Positions 11,582 through 24,003 of a stretch of DNA of 64,000 nt are shown one piece after another (within the stretch, counting starts at the first letter, position 1; the number at the start of each line of letters is the position of its first letter). The DNA is from Volutella citrinella. Its lineage: Eukaryota > Ascomycota > Sordariomycetes > Hypocreales > Nectriaceae. Below the pieces are notes generated by a model. The model made no database searches, was not told where the DNA came from, and was given only the letters and a program-made list of their open reading frames with translations. The stretch covers positions 620,001 through 684,000 of the forward strand of contig JAWZSP010000004.1 of the NCBI GenBank assembly GCA_034401135.1, written 5' to 3'. Made by a program: the position numbers and the translations under genes.

Positions 11582-12295
11582 TCACTTGCCCGTGCAACGG
11601 TGCGCGCAGCCGGTGCAGCGGTATTCTTTCTGCGATGGAGAGCCTATCTTCTCACCGGATGCAGTCTCAGGCTTTAGAAAAGCCTCTTCGTCTATCGTAC
11701 ATCCCTTGTGCTCTTGACTCCAGTCGTGGGCCATATCCCATGCGCTAAGGAACAACTTGCTGGACCTCTTGGCAAGGCCTTTTTCAAAGTCACTTGCTGA
11801 CAAGGGCTCCTCTGGTAGTGTCTCGATGAGCTTCTTTATCGGGTCATAGCGAAAAGTTTTATTCTTCTTAGAATTTTTCATCGCTTTGACCAACTCCTGG
11901 CACGACAGGACCTTTCTGTGTTCTGGAGGCACTGGCACCCCGCGCTCGTCCGTGAGGTTAGGCTCCCTTGCCCAGGCACCAGCGTAGCAGATCATGGCCT
12001 GGAGAAGCTGGTATCGTCGCAGGATAGCTATATTCTCCTCTCTCGGCACACTGTCTTTCGAAGCAACCAACACAAAATTGAGACCTTGCAACAGTCTCTC
12101 AGTCATGTCAGCAATGAAGGAGTCGTCTGTAAGACGGTATGGTAAGTCTTGCTGGACATGTCCACACGCGAAGTTAAAAGGGTTGCTTCTGAGCACGGCG
12201 TTTTCCGGTAGGTCGTCGAGCCTCTTCAGAATTTCCAGGGCTCGGGTCCTCATCACCTCAGGCTCAATAAATGGGGGAGTACATCGACCAGCCAT
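11582..12295 (-). CDS. Hypothetical protein, 237 residues
   Basis: An intronless ORF with ATG at 12295. I do not recognise the family. The protein looks soluble and largely helical, with segments such as RTRALEILKRLDDLPENAVL and RYQLLQAMICYAGAWA. It has no signal peptide. The composition is normal for a protein and the ORF is much longer than its shadows, which supports coding. The C-terminus (about the last 25 residues) contains CTGCAHRCTG, a small Cys-rich tail of unknown meaning. Neighbours give no functional hint. Confidence 0.65.
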   Translation of the reverse strand: MAGRCTPPFIEPEVMRTRALEILKRLDDLPENAVLRSNPFNFACGHVQQDLPYRLTDDSFIADMTERLLQGLNFVLVASKDSVPREENIAILRRYQLLQAMICYAGAWAREPNLTDERGVPVPPEHRKVLSCQELVKAMKNSKKNKTFRYDPIKKLIETLPEEPLSASDFEKGLAKRSSKLFLSAWDMAHDWSQEHKGCTIDEEAFLKPETASGEKIGSPSQKEYRCTGCAHRCTGK

Positions 12296-13498
12296 CTTGA
12301 AGTCAGGTTGACCTTATCTGATTTGCGATCGAAAAAGGTTTTCTTCGGTTAGAACGTGTATCTCTTGGGACTCGCTGGTGACTTATTGTGGCTGATGAGG
12401 TTGTCCTGAGCTGGGAATCACTATGCCCCTCGTCTTCATTTATTCATCAGGATTCGAGAGTCTGCAATGAACAGTAAAGGTCTGAAGGATAGCACAGTTT
12501 TACTGTTGCGAGCACGTTCTTCACGAATTCGCTATCGAATTTACCAGCAATCCTTTGTTCTGCCATGAGTCTTTCACAGCAGAGAAGACGGCCCGACCGG
12601 TGGAGGCTGAGACTTGAGTTGTTTGTTGTACTTCTTGGTGAAAACCATTATGAAGCTCAAAGAACAAGTACAGTTTGGACCGGGCAGTACAGCGATCGAG
12701 GCTTGAGTGCGTTCTGGTGCTTGGGTCTGGGTCCGTGTCACTGTTTGAAGTTTCATTCTTTGTTGGGTGTGATAGTCCTATTTTGGTCCATCGTGGGAAA
12801 ATGTGCAGCCCACTTGATTGAGCTGGTTATCGGTGCAGCGGTAGCGCAAACAACTTCGCGCCAACGGAGAGGCGGCGGTGGCTGCAAAAGGCAAGCCACA
12901 CAGTAGTCAGTCAGTGGCGGTGATTTGCCAGACTCGGCACGGGCCACGTGACACCCACACCCCAGCCTCCCGCTTTCGGTTTTCGGTTTGCGCCGCCTAA
13001 TCCTCGGTGGTGAGTGGTGCTGGTGGTCGGCGGCGCGTCACGTCGCTGGAAGCAAGAGCGCAGGAGGTCTTTGTTGATCACGACACCAGCCCCAAAAGAA
13101 CTTCAGCCGGGGGCAGCTGGCGCTCAGGATCCGCACCCACACACACCTTCGCCTCTCATCGCAAACGCCCCCATTGTGCCCGCGCCCGCGTCACAATGCG
13201 ATCTGGCCCACGCCCGCGCGCCCCAATTCGGTTCCTATTGTGTCGCCCGCCGCACCTGCCTCAGGTCTCATTCAACACACGCCACACTCAGCTTACACGC
13301 CTCATTCATTGGAGCCATTGACATTGGCCGCATCGCGCCTCTCATCTGCCCTCCTCCAGCTCTTGTCCCGCGCGGGGGGACGGGCATGTCCCATGAAAAC
13401 AAAAAGGGCCTCATCTCTCGCGCAAACACCCTGTTCGCGACGACGCCTACTCTGTTCACCGTTGAACAAACTTGAGATTCACCACTCACCAACTCACC
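12296..13498. other. Intergenic region upstream of the SUN gene
   Basis: About 1.2 kb between divergent genes. The right half is GC-rich and C-rich on the plus strand, which would fit a long 5' UTR and promoter of the SUN-domain gene. Overlapping ORFs on both strands lack recognisable domains. Confidence 0.55.
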
Positions 13499-16400
13499 AT
13501 GCCCCCCAAGGTTGCTGGGCGACGTAGCACTCGCTTCACCAGCCGCGAGCCTGAGCAAGATGACAGCGCTTCTCATGCCAGCTCGGATGCCTTTGTGAGG
13601 CCTCGGCTGCCTGCGCTGTCAGGCACCCCTAGTTCACGCCGCCAGTACACTTACGGCTCTGCCGTCGAGCCACCACCGCGCGCGAATGGTGGCCTCCTAC
13701 GCGTTGACATTGGCAATGCCGTCAATCAGGCGCTTACTAGGCGCGATGATGACGATATCTTCATGCCGCCGCCACGGCCGTCAACCGCTGCAAGCGCCAA
13801 GTCAGGCCGAACTGAGGCCCCCGCCGGCGCCGGCAACCCTCGCGCAACTCGCAGTCAGGCGCAGGCTGAGAAGAAAGGTAAGCTGGTGTTTGTCCTTGAC
13901 CTGTTGATCCGAAAAACTAACAGCAGCCAGGAATTACACGAGGCCCGTTGGGGGAGTTGGGCACTGCAAGTGATGTCGATAGCCAACGGAGTTTTGACAT
14001 GGAAAACGATTTCTTCACCGAGGCCACGGTGCGATCGACTCCTGGGTCGACTCCGGTTCAGCAGACCCGCCCGGCCTCGACACAGTCTTTGGGCGCAAGT
14101 GTTCGAAGGTCGACTAGGAGCACCGGAGCAGGCGCAGCGCGTAATGTGGCTGACACTATGACTACTGGAATCCGTGGTAGCCGTGCAAGTGCGGAACCGC
14201 GTGCAGGATCCAGACTCTCACAGCAGATGTCCAAAGGTCGGCAGAGTGCAGAGGAAGAAGAGGAGGAGGAAGAAGTAGAAAATGAAGACGACGACGACGA
14301 CGAGTACCAGGATGAGGATGAGGACGAGGACGAGGATGAGCTAGCCATGCAGAACGTGGCCATGCAACATGACAGACACACAAACACCCCGGCTCCCAAT
14401 CGGACGCAGGCAACAAGTACGAGACAACTCAGGGCTCGAGCAAAGGCGCGCAGTGGCCTTTCCGCGTCCTCAGCACTTGGTAGTACAACCCAGACTGACC
14501 CAAAGCCGACGCATGCAGCCAATGCACCTAAGGCGCACTCTTTGCAACCACGCGACAACCGCACAAGACTCTTTGACGGCGTTTCACGAACTGGACAGCC
14601 CTTGCGTGTTCCTCCGCTTGGATCTAGGAGATCTTATCCATCAGACGACTCCGAACGCGACGAAGCGATACAGAGAGAGATCCTCGAAGCAGAACAGCGA
14701 GTTGCCCGGGAGCGACTAGAGCGGGAGGCAGAGGCGTCACCTTCTCTCCAAGAACGATGGGATCAACTCAAGGCTGCGCCAATGAACTTGATACAGCCCC
14801 TTTTCAACCGCCTCGGAAGATGGAATGACAATCGCAATGGCGGGGATGAAGACGATGGCAGCGTTCGAGCCGGAGTGGAGTGGCATCGGCTGCTCTACCC
14901 CACGACATATCTCGAGGCAATCGTTTGGGTCATTGACTCAGTTATGGACTGGATTGTGGCTCTCTTTGACAGAATCTCTGGAGTACGAGTCTCAGCTGGA
15001 TTGCTACGACGAGGCAGCCTATTGTGGTGGTTACTGGTCGGGGTGATTGGCATGCTAATTGGCATTTTCGCATTCACCGGGGGCCTCTTCAGCTCCATGT
15101 CCAGCTTTGCCAGTCGCCTATCCAGGCCCACCGATTCCGTCGGCTGGTCTACAATCCATGATTTTGCCGATACCCTCGGCGAATATATCCCAACTATCTC
15201 CTGGCCATTTGGAGACTCATCATCTGACGACCTATCAGACCTATGGTCTGATGATGACCAGGAGGAGCGCCGAGACCGCAGCCGGCAGTTCTTGAAAAAG
15301 TACCAAAAAGACTTTGCCCAGCTACGAAAGGCCTCCGAGGTGCATCACGGTGCGCTAAAGAAGCTGGAGAAGCTGGTTCCTCGTGTTGTGCGGATGGAGT
15401 TGAAGGATGGCAATCCGGTCATCGCACCAGAGTTCTGGCACGCCCTGCGTGGCCTGATTCAAGACGATGGAGGCATCTTCACACTGGAGAAAAAGGATGA
15501 CGCATACGAAATCACCTCGGAGCAGCAGTGGCGGGCCATTGTATCGCGGCTGGTCAAGGACCCTGCTTTTACAACCAAGCTCAACCTTACCGCCGCCGCG
15601 CTAGAAACCCAGCTCGATGGCAAGATGGCCAGTCTGTGGGATACCTGGGTGAGAACGAACGACGACAAGATTGCTGAAATCGTCGGCCCAGCGCTAGAAA
15701 AGATGAAATCGGCAGGATCCGGTCGCGAATTTGACGAGCGCCTCGCTAAGATGATCAAGGACCAGCTGCAGCAGGACAAGAAGCGCGACGAGGCCATTGT
15801 TACGCGTGACGAATTTCTTCGGCACCTGAAGAATGAGTTTGTCGCCCACCGCTCCGAAGTCCGTGCCGAGCTTGGGGAGCTGGAGCCACGGCTCAAGGCG
15901 CTGATCCAGGAGTCCATCAGCCTGGCACAAAAGGATGCGCCGCGTGGCCTAACCAAAGCTGACGTCAAAACGCTCGTGGACGAGCTCATAGCCAAAGCAT
16001 TCGCCGATATCAACCTCGAGGCCATGGCCAAGGGCAAGATTCACCGCCACTGGGATACGGAACTGAAGCACAAGGTCAACTTCTTCAACCCGGGTTCTGG
16101 GGCCACAATCGACGGAAAGCGCACATCGCCAACGTACGATCCCTACGAGATGGGCGTCGTGCCTGACGAGGCCTTCAAGAAGGGCGTCCGGGGAGTTAAC
16201 CCCTTCCCCCCCTTCGCTGCCCTCAGCCCGTGGCACGATGAGGGCGACTGCTGGTGTGCGTACCGCGCCGTCAACCACCGCGGCAACACGCACGGCGTTA
16301 CCCTCTCGGTCCAGCTCTCGCACCACATCGTCCCCGAGCACGTCGTCGTCGAGCACATCTTACCCGGTGCCACCATCGACCCGGACGCACGCCCCAGGCA

Positions 16401-16731
16401 GATTGAGATCTACGCCCACATCGCCGACACCAAGACCCGTGACCGTGTCCGCGACTTCTCCGCCACCCACTTCCCTGCTGACGACAGCTGGGACCGCACG
16501 CCGCCCGACTACGGCGCCGCCTTTGTCAAGGTCGGACAGTTCGTCTACCAAGCCGCGGAGCTGCACGACGGCGTGTACGTGCACCAGCTGAGCAGCGAGC
16601 TGGCCCAGCTCGGCGTCGAGACGGACCAGGTCATCGTCAGGGCCGTCAGCAACTATGGCGCCGCCCGTCACACGTGCTTCTACCGCGTGCGGCTCTTTGG
16701 GAAGTACGGCAGCGCCGACAAGCCCTCATGA
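13499..16731 (+). CDS. sad1: SUN-domain inner nuclear membrane protein (Sad1/UNC-84 family)
   Basis: Two exons, 13499-13877 and 13931-16731, about 1059 residues. SUN proteins sit in the inner nuclear membrane and pair with KASH proteins to form the LINC bridge to the cytoskeleton and spindle pole body. The N-terminal 440 or so residues are low complexity, with a long acidic run (EEEEEEEEVENEDDDDDEYQ region, around residue 245), which would face the nucleoplasm. A single membrane segment follows, LWWLLVGVIGMLIGIFAFTG. Next comes a luminal helical region (QFLKKYQKDFAQLRKASEVH and further heptads). The C-terminal 200 residues form the SUN domain, with HIVVEH-like VPEHVVVEHI and ending CFYRVRLFGKYG. 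Start is the ATG at 13499, just after a CACC context. The acidic tract creates long out-of-frame shadows. Identification is firm; the symbol follows the fission yeast name. Confidence 0.9.
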
Positions 16732-17249
16732 AAGTAATGTCCGCGAGCGTGTAGAGGGGTAGAATATGTTGTCATGACTTTGATTTGGCGTTTGGGGCGG
16801 ATCCTAGGGCGGTCGGAGAAAAGGGCAGGCTCTTGAAAACCCATACCAGTAGCCACTTGCGTCGAAGGATACCATCTTGTTTTTGATCTCTTGTTCCAAT
16901 TGTCGGCCGACGTTTGCGTACGTTTGCGTATATACCACGAACATGTCTTGCGAGCGCGGAGCCAGGCGGGGAGTAGTGGCTTTTTTGGGTCTGATAGCCT
17001 ACGACAACTTACGTTATTCAAATAATGAGCGCAATGGCTATCACAATTTAGTATGGCAAAGCAATCGGTGAGATAAAATCTTTATATCGTGAAGTCTTTT
17101 TAAACCACCCAAGACCTATCTGGCCAGAAACACATAAACCCGGTCCACACAAGAGGAACCGCCAAAATCCCAATAGTAGCGCTCTATAATGCTTTTCAAC
17201 GCGCCGCCGCTCCTGTCGAGCAGCCCACGGCACCATAACCACCAGCCCA
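16732..17249. other. Convergent intergenic region between SUN and DBP4 genes
   Basis: The 3' flanks of two convergent genes. A short direct repeat of ACGTTTGCGT occurs near 16910-16928. No gene is seen. Confidence 0.55.
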
Positions 17250-19773
17250 TCAGTCCAGCAGGCCCGTTGCGAGGGCTTCGAGGTCCTCGAGCGTCTCGGG
17301 AGCCTCCTCGACCTCGATGACGCGGCCCTTGCCCTTGGCCTTCTTGGCCTTCTTGCGCTCCTCGTCCGAGTCGTCCTCGAACCACTTGCGCGCGCGCTTC
17401 TTGGGCGGCGGCCGCTCGGCCTCGTCGTCGCCTGAGCTGCCCTCGTCGTCGCCGCCCGCGCCCGCAATCGGCAGCGAGCGCAGCAGCGCCAGCGGGTCCT
17501 CTCCTGTGTCCCTGGACGCGAGCCGGGGCGCCGTGTCCTCGTCGTCCTCGTCGAAGGCGCCGTTGGGGTCGATGCCCGCGCGCTCCATGGCCTCGCGCTG
17601 CTTCCGCTTCTCCCTCTTCTCGCGGCGCAGCTGCTTGGCGTGCGCCTTGTCGTCGACGTCGGCCTCGCGCACTCGCGTTGACTCGCCCTCGACGAAGCGG
17701 CGGCGGAGCTCGTCGGCGGGGCCCTCGGCCTGGAAGTCGTCCTCGTCCTGCAGCTCGTAGACGGCGTGGGCGTTGCCCTCGTCGTCATAGACGGTCTTGG
17801 TCGAGTTGCCCTTGAATTTGAGCATCTTCTTCTTGGATTTGAGCGCCTTCTCACGGCGTTTTGAGTCCACCACGAAGGGCTCCTCTCCTCCCAGTCCCTC
17901 AATAATCTTGGCTGTGCTCTTGTATGCGTCTTTGCTCTCCTTGTCTAGATCGTCATCATTGAGTCGTCGCTTGACAGACAAAAAGTCCGCCTCATCATCG
18001 TCGCTGCCCTTCTTTCCGTCCTCTCCATCCAACACCAGCTTCGCGTAATGACTTGAAAAGACGTCCTGATTCGTTCGCTCAAACATTCGGTCGTACTTGG
18101 TTCGCACCTCGGTCTTCTTCTTGGGCTTCTTTTTGCCGTCGATATCCATCTCGGACTCCGAGCCGCTTGACATGCCCTGGCGGGATGCGTTCTTCACTCG
18201 CTTGATGTCGTCGCCCTTCTGGAACTTGATCTGGGGAGTACCGGGGAGACCCAGGCTAGCGGCAAACCCGTCCAAGTCTAGCGACTTGAACTTGAACACC
18301 TCCTTGTCCTTTTGCAGGTGTATAGACCTGGTGTAGCTGATGAAAGCCTTTTGGCCTAGATACTTGAGATCGGGATTCTGAAAGCACATGCTCTGTAGCT
18401 GATCCTTGATGCTCTTCTTCTTCTTCTCCTTGACGTTGACCTTCTGGATTGGAATCTTCTTTTGCTCCAGCCTCATTAGCATACCCTTCTCCTCGCTTGG
18501 GTCCAGGAAAAGAACAGCGCGGCCATTGCTCTGGAAACGAGCCGTTCGTCCGACTCGGTGGATATAGGTGTCGGCGTCTTCTGGCGCATCCGCCTGGATG
18601 ACCCAATCGACAGCGGGGAAGTCGATTCCTCGAGCCACAACATCCGTCGCAAAGAGACACGAGTGTTTTGCCTCAGTAAATCGAGAGGTAATGTCTAGTC
18701 GCGCAATCTGCTTCTGTCGTCCGTGAAGGTGGAGTAGAGGGATACCCGGCTGCAGGTGTCGGAAGCTTTCGTAGGCGAACCGGACCTGCTTTCCTGAGCT
18801 GAAGAAGACGATGATCTTGCTCTTCAGGTTAGCCTTGATGAATCCGTAGAGCGTATCAAGCTTTTCTGTGAGCGGGGTAAGAATGTATGACTGCTGCAGG
18901 TTGGTGGGGGTAGCCGTCGTGGCGGCCTCGTGCACGGAGACGTATTCGGGGTCCTTGAGACTAAGGCGAGCGAGATCCGAGACTTTCTTGCTCTGGGTGG
19001 CACTGAACATGAGTGTCTGTCTCTCCTTGGGCAGGTGCTCAACTAGAGCGTCGACGTCGGACTGGAAGCCCATGTCCATGATTCGATCGGCCTCGTCGAG
19101 CACGAGAATCTGCAGGTTGTTGACGTCGAAGCCAGCTGTCTGGTCGAGATGATGCAGCATGCGGCCGGGCGTGCCGATGAGAATGTTCATGCGGTCGATT
19201 CGCTCGGCCTCCTCCTTTACGTTCTTGCCGCCAATGACCAGTCCAGCGGAGAATTGGTGGTTGCGTCCGATTTTTCTCAGAACCTCAAAGATCTGGGCTG
19301 CCAGCTCACGAGTGGGCGCCAGGATAAGGGCGCCGAGGCCGTCCAACTCGGTCCATCGCGCACGATATAGGCGCTCCAGAACGGGGACGAGGAAGGCGAG
19401 GGTCTTTCCGCTGCCGGTCTTGGCAGCGCCGAGGATGTCGTGGCCCTTGAGCGCCAGCGGGATGGCCTGGGCCTGGACGTCGGTGAGGGTCTGGAAGTGC
19501 GATTCCTCGATCCCAGTGGCGGTTGGGTCGGAGAGGGGGAGCTGGGAGAAGGTCTTGATTTCTTCGGACTTGATATCCTATGGACAGCTCAAAGGTCAGG
19601 GGGTTGCTACACTCAAAAGGTGTGAATGGCATCCAGTGACTTACCAGTTCGGCGACACGGGCTTCGAGCTGCTCAAGGCTCTGCTCGTTGCGCTTCCTCT
19701 TCTGTTGTCGCTGCTCGGTCCGTCCAGCCCTGGGAGGCCGGACCTTGCTGCGGCTGCGCGCGTTGGGGGGCAT
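17250..19773 (-). CDS. DBP4: DEAD-box ATP-dependent RNA helicase Dbp4 (Hca4)
   Basis: Exon 1 is 19645-19773 and exon 2 is 17250-19577, separated by a 67-nt intron with GTAAGT donor; about 818 residues, the usual length. Dbp4 is a nucleolar helicase needed for early 18S rRNA processing and release of the U14 snoRNA. Helicase motifs in order are AKTGSGKT (I), PTRELA (Ia), GTPGR (Ib), DEAD (II), SAT (III) and HRVGRTAR (VI). The long C-terminal tail is Lys/Glu/Asp-rich with SKHYAKL-like [14 protein letters not shown], typical of Dbp4 rather than of other DEAD-box paralogues. The N-terminus is basic ([17 protein letters not shown]). Only two genes away is ESF1, another small-subunit biogenesis factor, so a shared ribosome-biogenesis regulation is possible. 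Confidence 0.93.
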
Positions 19774-20441
19774 GGCTGGGTCGGGCTGCGGCTGCGGAAG
19801 GGGTGAGGATGGATCAATCGAGCTGGCCGTCGCAAAAAGTTATCGACGATGGTATCCCACTGCAGTCGCCAGAAATTTTTTGGGTCGACGCCGGCGCTGG
19901 GAAGCACCGATGGCCGACATGGCCCCACCATGCCGCCATTAGGACATAGTACGTACCTCCCAATGCACCCCGCCAACTGTCTTACTCAACAAGGCAGGGC
20001 CTTCTCAATATTCATTCAATCATGTTTCATCCAACTGGCTATACACCTAGCCGTTGGATGGGGAGTATTTAGCAGCAATTTTAGAAACCAGACTTTAGTC
20101 AGAGTGGTTTGTGGTTGGATTTATTTGGCCCCAATCGTTTTGGGTTCTGTGCCAGAGACAGAAACCCATTGACTCCAGCCACCCACCATACTCTGTCGCT
20201 GTAGAAGCCAGAGCGCTCACCAAGGCACCTGCTACCAGTGCTGGGCAGGCAGTGCTCGGCATCACATGATGCAATCGGCATAGTTCGGCCGGAATGCCAG
20301 AGCTTCACAACCATGACAACTCCATCGCAATGCGAGGCAAGCAATCTCATCGTCGTCATCCTTCAATGCTCACACCCATAAACGCCCCCATTCACTCAAA
20401 TTGAGCCACCACCCGCAGCTGCAAATCCACCAATTGCCATC
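19774..20441. other. Intergenic promoter region between DBP4 and the SDR gene
   Basis: Divergent promoters of the helicase gene (minus) and the dehydrogenase gene (plus). The central part is moderately AT-rich and only short ORFs occur. Confidence 0.55.
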
Positions 20442-21275
20442 ATGGACAACTCCACGCTGTTCAACGTCAAGGTGTCTTCCATCCACCCATACCAACCGCC
20501 GACGATGAAGAGGCTCACAAAGCTATAGGGAAAGGTGGTCCTCGTGACTGGTGGCGGAAAGGGCATCGGCCGTATGATCACCGAAGGGTTCCTCGCCAAC
20601 GGCGCCACAGTCTACGTGACCGGGCGCTCGCTCGAGGCACTCGAGACCGCAGTGAAGGAGCTGTCGCATCTCGGCCCCATCCACGCTCTGCCTGCCAACC
20701 TGCAAAAGTATGAAGAGTGCCAAGACCTGGTCGCGAGGCTGCCAGAGACCGGAATCGACGTCCTGGTCAACAACGCGGGCGCGACGTGGGGTGAAGAGTT
20801 CAGCGCATACCCCGACGCAGCCTGGACAAAGATCCTGACGCTGAATCTCCAGCGAGTCTTCACCCTGACGCAGCTCTGCCTGCCGCTCCTGGAGAAGAAG
20901 GCGACGCCCGGCGACCCCAGCAGGGTCATCCATATTGGCAGCATCGACGGGCTCCGCGCCCCCTCCATGTCCAACTTTGCCTACAGCGCTAGCAAGGCTG
21001 GGCTCCATCACCTGTCCCAGACCTTAGCCGTGGAGCTCGGCCCCAAGAACATCACAAGCAACGTGCTCGCGTGCGGGCCCTTCCCGACCAAGATGACACG
21101 GGCAACGCTGGATTCTTTCGGGGACGTGATAGTCAGCAATGTGCCTCTGGGGAGGATAGGACAGAAGGAGGACGTCGCTGGAGCGGCGCTTTTCTTGGCC
21201 AGCAGAGCCGGGTCGTACTGCAACGGGGCATTGATCCGGCTTGACGGTGGTGTTTCGCTATCAGCCAAGATTTAA
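20442..21275 (+). CDS. Short-chain dehydrogenase/reductase, RhlG/FabG-like
   Basis: Two exons, 20442-20471 and 20529-21275, about 258 residues, the classical SDR size. The first exon codes only ten residues (MDNSTLFNVK); the 57-nt intron then joins to GKVVLVTGGGKGIG, the NAD(P)-binding Gly motif at the very N-terminus. NNAG, a Ser in HIGS and the catalytic YSASK follow in order, so the active site is complete. The substrate cannot be told from sequence; the closest family pattern is the 3-oxoacyl-ACP reductase/RhlG-like cytosolic SDRs. No neighbouring pathway gene hints at a role. Using the first ATG without the intron would give a stop, so the intron is required. Confidence 0.88.
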
Positions 21276-21873
21276 ATGCTGGTTATGCCTTTGTATATTA
21301 GTTTGGATGTGGGAGCGGTGCGCTTCCGGAGTAGAAACGGGGAAGTCATCTTGATCAAAGCTAGAGTTCGAGAGGCGTCTGGTCCCTACCAATCACATCT
21401 ATGCCGCATCCTGCAAGAGACATTGTGGCAATGTGTGGGCATCCGCGGGTCCAGCCTTGCGGGTTTCCTTGCATCGTAGGTTTATGTTGCCCATTGGCGG
21501 CCGAAGAATGAAGTTGGCTAATCAGTGTGAGATTGGTACACTTGCCTGCCGTAACCTGACTTTCACAGCTCAGGAAACGACGGGATTCCACAACACTCGG
21601 GAAATTATGAGTTTTTTATCTATTTTTGTATGATTCCTATTTTTTCGGATACCCAATGAGGAAAATTGTCCACATCACCAAGGTCCTGGATACTTTGTGT
21701 TCTGATCAAAGCCTCCGTCGCAACATTCAAAGTCTAGGGTGGGTGGAAGCCACCAAGGATGCGCCTCACCGCCTTCCGGCAGAAAAGTTACACCGCCAAA
21801 AAAATGATTTCTGCCCCTCCATGGTGGATGAGTTTTGCGCCAGTCCAACAGACACATCAAATCATCCGTCACA
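21276..21873. other. Intergenic region upstream of ESF1
   Basis: About 600 nt with no supported gene. It holds the SDR 3' flank and the ESF1 promoter. Confidence 0.55.
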
Positions 21874-24003
21874 ATGAAGCCTTCAAAAAAGAAGAGCGGC
21901 GCCGCCGCACCTCGCATTGCTGATGCGCGATTCGCCAGCTTCGAGACAGACCCTCGATTCCGACTCCCGTCAAAAAAGCAGGCCAAGACCACCATCGACA
22001 AGCGCTTCTCGCGCATGCTCAAGGATGAGGAATTCACTGCCACCGCAAAAGTCGATCGATACGGCCGAAAAGTGAAGTCGGACACCAAGAAGAAGGCTCT
22101 CCAGCGACTCTACCGACAGGAAGAAGAGGAGGGCGACGAGGACGACGAGGACAAGGAGGACGAGGGCGAAGAGGAAGAAGCACAAGAAATTGAGGTCGAC
22201 GACGACGAGGTCGTGCAGCGCGAGCTGCTAGCTGCCCACAAGAAATATGATCCGGCCCGAGGCGGCGGCTTCTCATCCTCGGAGGATGAGTCCGACTCAG
22301 ATGATGATCAGGACGAGTCTGACGTGGAGGTGGTTCAGGCTGATACCGAAGGTGATATGCAGCGATTTCAAGATGAACAGGCCGACGTTGAGGATGGAGA
22401 AGTCACCAATCGCATTGCCATTGTCAACCTTGACTGGGATCACGTCAAGTCTACAGATCTGTTTGCTCTCTTCTCAAGCTTCTTGGGCGAGTCTGGCGGC
22501 CGAGTCGAGAAGGTGTCGGTTTACCCCAGCGAGTTTGGTAAGGAGCGCATGCAGCAGGAAGAGCTGGAAGGCCCGCCCAAGGCCCTCTTCAAGAACGCGC
22601 CCAAGGACGACTCGGATGAGAGCGATGAGGACGACAGCGATGCCGACGAGAAGATCAAGAATGACCTTCTCCAGGAAGGAGACGACCAGGACTTCGACAG
22701 CGATGCGCTGCGATCGTACCAGCTCGACCGCCTACGATACTACTACGCTGTCATGACATGCTCCAGCCCCGAGGTTGCAAAGGAGCTCTACGACGCCATC
22801 GACGGCCGCGAGTACCAGTCTTCCTCCAACTTCCTCGACTTGCGGTTCGTCCCCGACGACGTGACGTTTGACGACGAGCCTCGCGACGAGTGCGACAAGC
22901 TCCTGGACTCGTACAAGCCCATCGAGTTTGTCACCAATGCCCTGCAGAGCTCCAAGGTCAAGCTGACCTGGGACATGCACCCGGAGGAGGCCTCGCGCAA
23001 GGAGTCAATCAAGCGTGCGTTCAGCGGCAGCCGCGCCGAGATTGAGGAGAACGACCTGCGCGCTTATCTTGCCAGCGATACTGAGGGCTCGGACGACGAC
23101 GAGGTGGAGGTTGTGGATGCGACCCAGGAGGTCGATGGCGATGATGAGCCCGAGGAACCCAAGCTGTCGAAGAAGGAGCTAGCAAGAAAGAAGATGCGGG
23201 AAGCCCTGGGCCTGGGGGATGAGCCCATGGCCAAGTCGAGCGGTGGCCCCGTGGGAGATATGGAGATTACATTTACGCCTGCGCTGACGGAGGGCGCAGC
23301 TAAGAAGAAGGATGAAGGGGAGGAAACGACGATCGAGAAGTACAAGCGCAAGGAACGCGAACGCAAGGAGAAGAAGCGAGAGAAGGCCCGCGCTAAGCGT
23401 GGTGAAGCCCAGTCCGAGGAGGAGGACGAGGAGGAGGACGAGGAGGAGGCCGACGATGTCGCTGCCGCTGGTGAGACCGGAGATCTCGGCTTCGACGACC
23501 CTTTCTTCACCGCGGCCGAGCCCCAAGCGGCCTCCAAGACGTCGATTCGCAAGCAGGAGCGCCTCAAGAAGCGCGAGGCCCGAGAAGCCGCCGACGCCGC
23601 CTCCAGCGCCCAGCGCGCCCAGCTCGAAAAGGTCATGGCCGCGTCCGCCGCCGAGGACGCCGCGCAGGCGTCGCACCTGGACCACTTCGACATGAGCGAG
23701 ATTATGCGCGCCGAGAAGCGCAAGGGCAAGAAAGGCAAGGCCGCTAAGCGGCTCGCGGCTAAGGCGGCCACCGAGGGCGACCGCGGCGGCCTGCAGAGCG
23801 GCTTCGAGATGGACGTTAGTGACGACCGCTTCAAGGCCGTCTTTGATAGGCACGAGTTCGCCATTGATCCCTCCAACCCCCGGTTCAAGGCTACTGAGGG
23901 CATGAAGAAGCTGCTAGAGGAGGGCAGGAAGAAGAGGCGCTCCGAGACGGGCGACGGCGAGGATGTGCCCCGCACCAAGAAGGCCAAGAAGGGCCGTAAG
24001 TGA
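21874..24003 (+). CDS. ESF1: Pre-rRNA processing protein Esf1
   Basis: An intronless ORF of 709 residues from the ATG at 21874; the upstream in-frame ATG at 21835 adds 13 residues and is less conserved-looking. Esf1 is a nucleolar protein required for 18S rRNA production. Family features are the N-terminal DARFASFETDPRFRLP box, a series of acidic tracts, the central domain with IAIVNLDWDHVKSTDLFALF, and the C-terminal NUC153 motif DDRFKAVFDRHEFAIDPSNP with a Lys/Arg-rich tail. The long acidic and basic low-complexity runs generate large antisense ORFs that should be ignored. The gene is close to DBP4, which acts in the same pathway. Confidence 0.93.
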   Translation: MKPSKKKSGAAAPRIADARFASFETDPRFRLPSKKQAKTTIDKRFSRMLKDEEFTATAKVDRYGRKVKSDTKKKALQRLYRQEEEEGDEDDEDKEDEGEEEEAQEIEVDDDEVVQRELLAAHKKYDPARGGGFSSSEDESDSDDDQDESDVEVVQADTEGDMQRFQDEQADVEDGEVTNRIAIVNLDWDHVKSTDLFALFSSFLGESGGRVEKVSVYPSEFGKERMQQEELEGPPKALFKNAPKDDSDESDEDDSDADEKIKNDLLQEGDDQDFDSDALRSYQLDRLRYYYAVMTCSSPEVAKELYDAIDGREYQSSSNFLDLRFVPDDVTFDDEPRDECDKLLDSYKPIEFVTNALQSSKVKLTWDMHPEEASRKESIKRAFSGSRAEIEENDLRAYLASDTEGSDDDEVEVVDATQEVDGDDEPEEPKLSKKELARKKMREALGLGDEPMAKSSGGPVGDMEITFTPALTEGAAKKKDEGEETTIEKYKRKERERKEKKREKARAKRGEAQSEEEDEEEDEEEADDVAAAGETGDLGFDDPFFTAAEPQAASKTSIRKQERLKKREAREAADAASSAQRAQLEKVMAASAAEDAAQASHLDHFDMSEIMRAEKRKGKKGKAAKRLAAKAATEGDRGGLQSGFEMDVSDDRFKAVFDRHEFAIDPSNPRFKATEGMKKLLEEGRKKRRSETGDGEDVPRTKKAKKGRK

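Noticed and set aside
14058..14564. Ser-rich minus-strand ORF over the SUN gene
   Set aside because: It is the reverse of the Asp/Glu run of the SUN protein and has no independent support.
17048..17902. 284-codon minus-strand ORF overlapping the end of DBP4
   Set aside because: Arg/Thr/Ser-rich shadow in another frame; the helicase frame is conserved through its tail.
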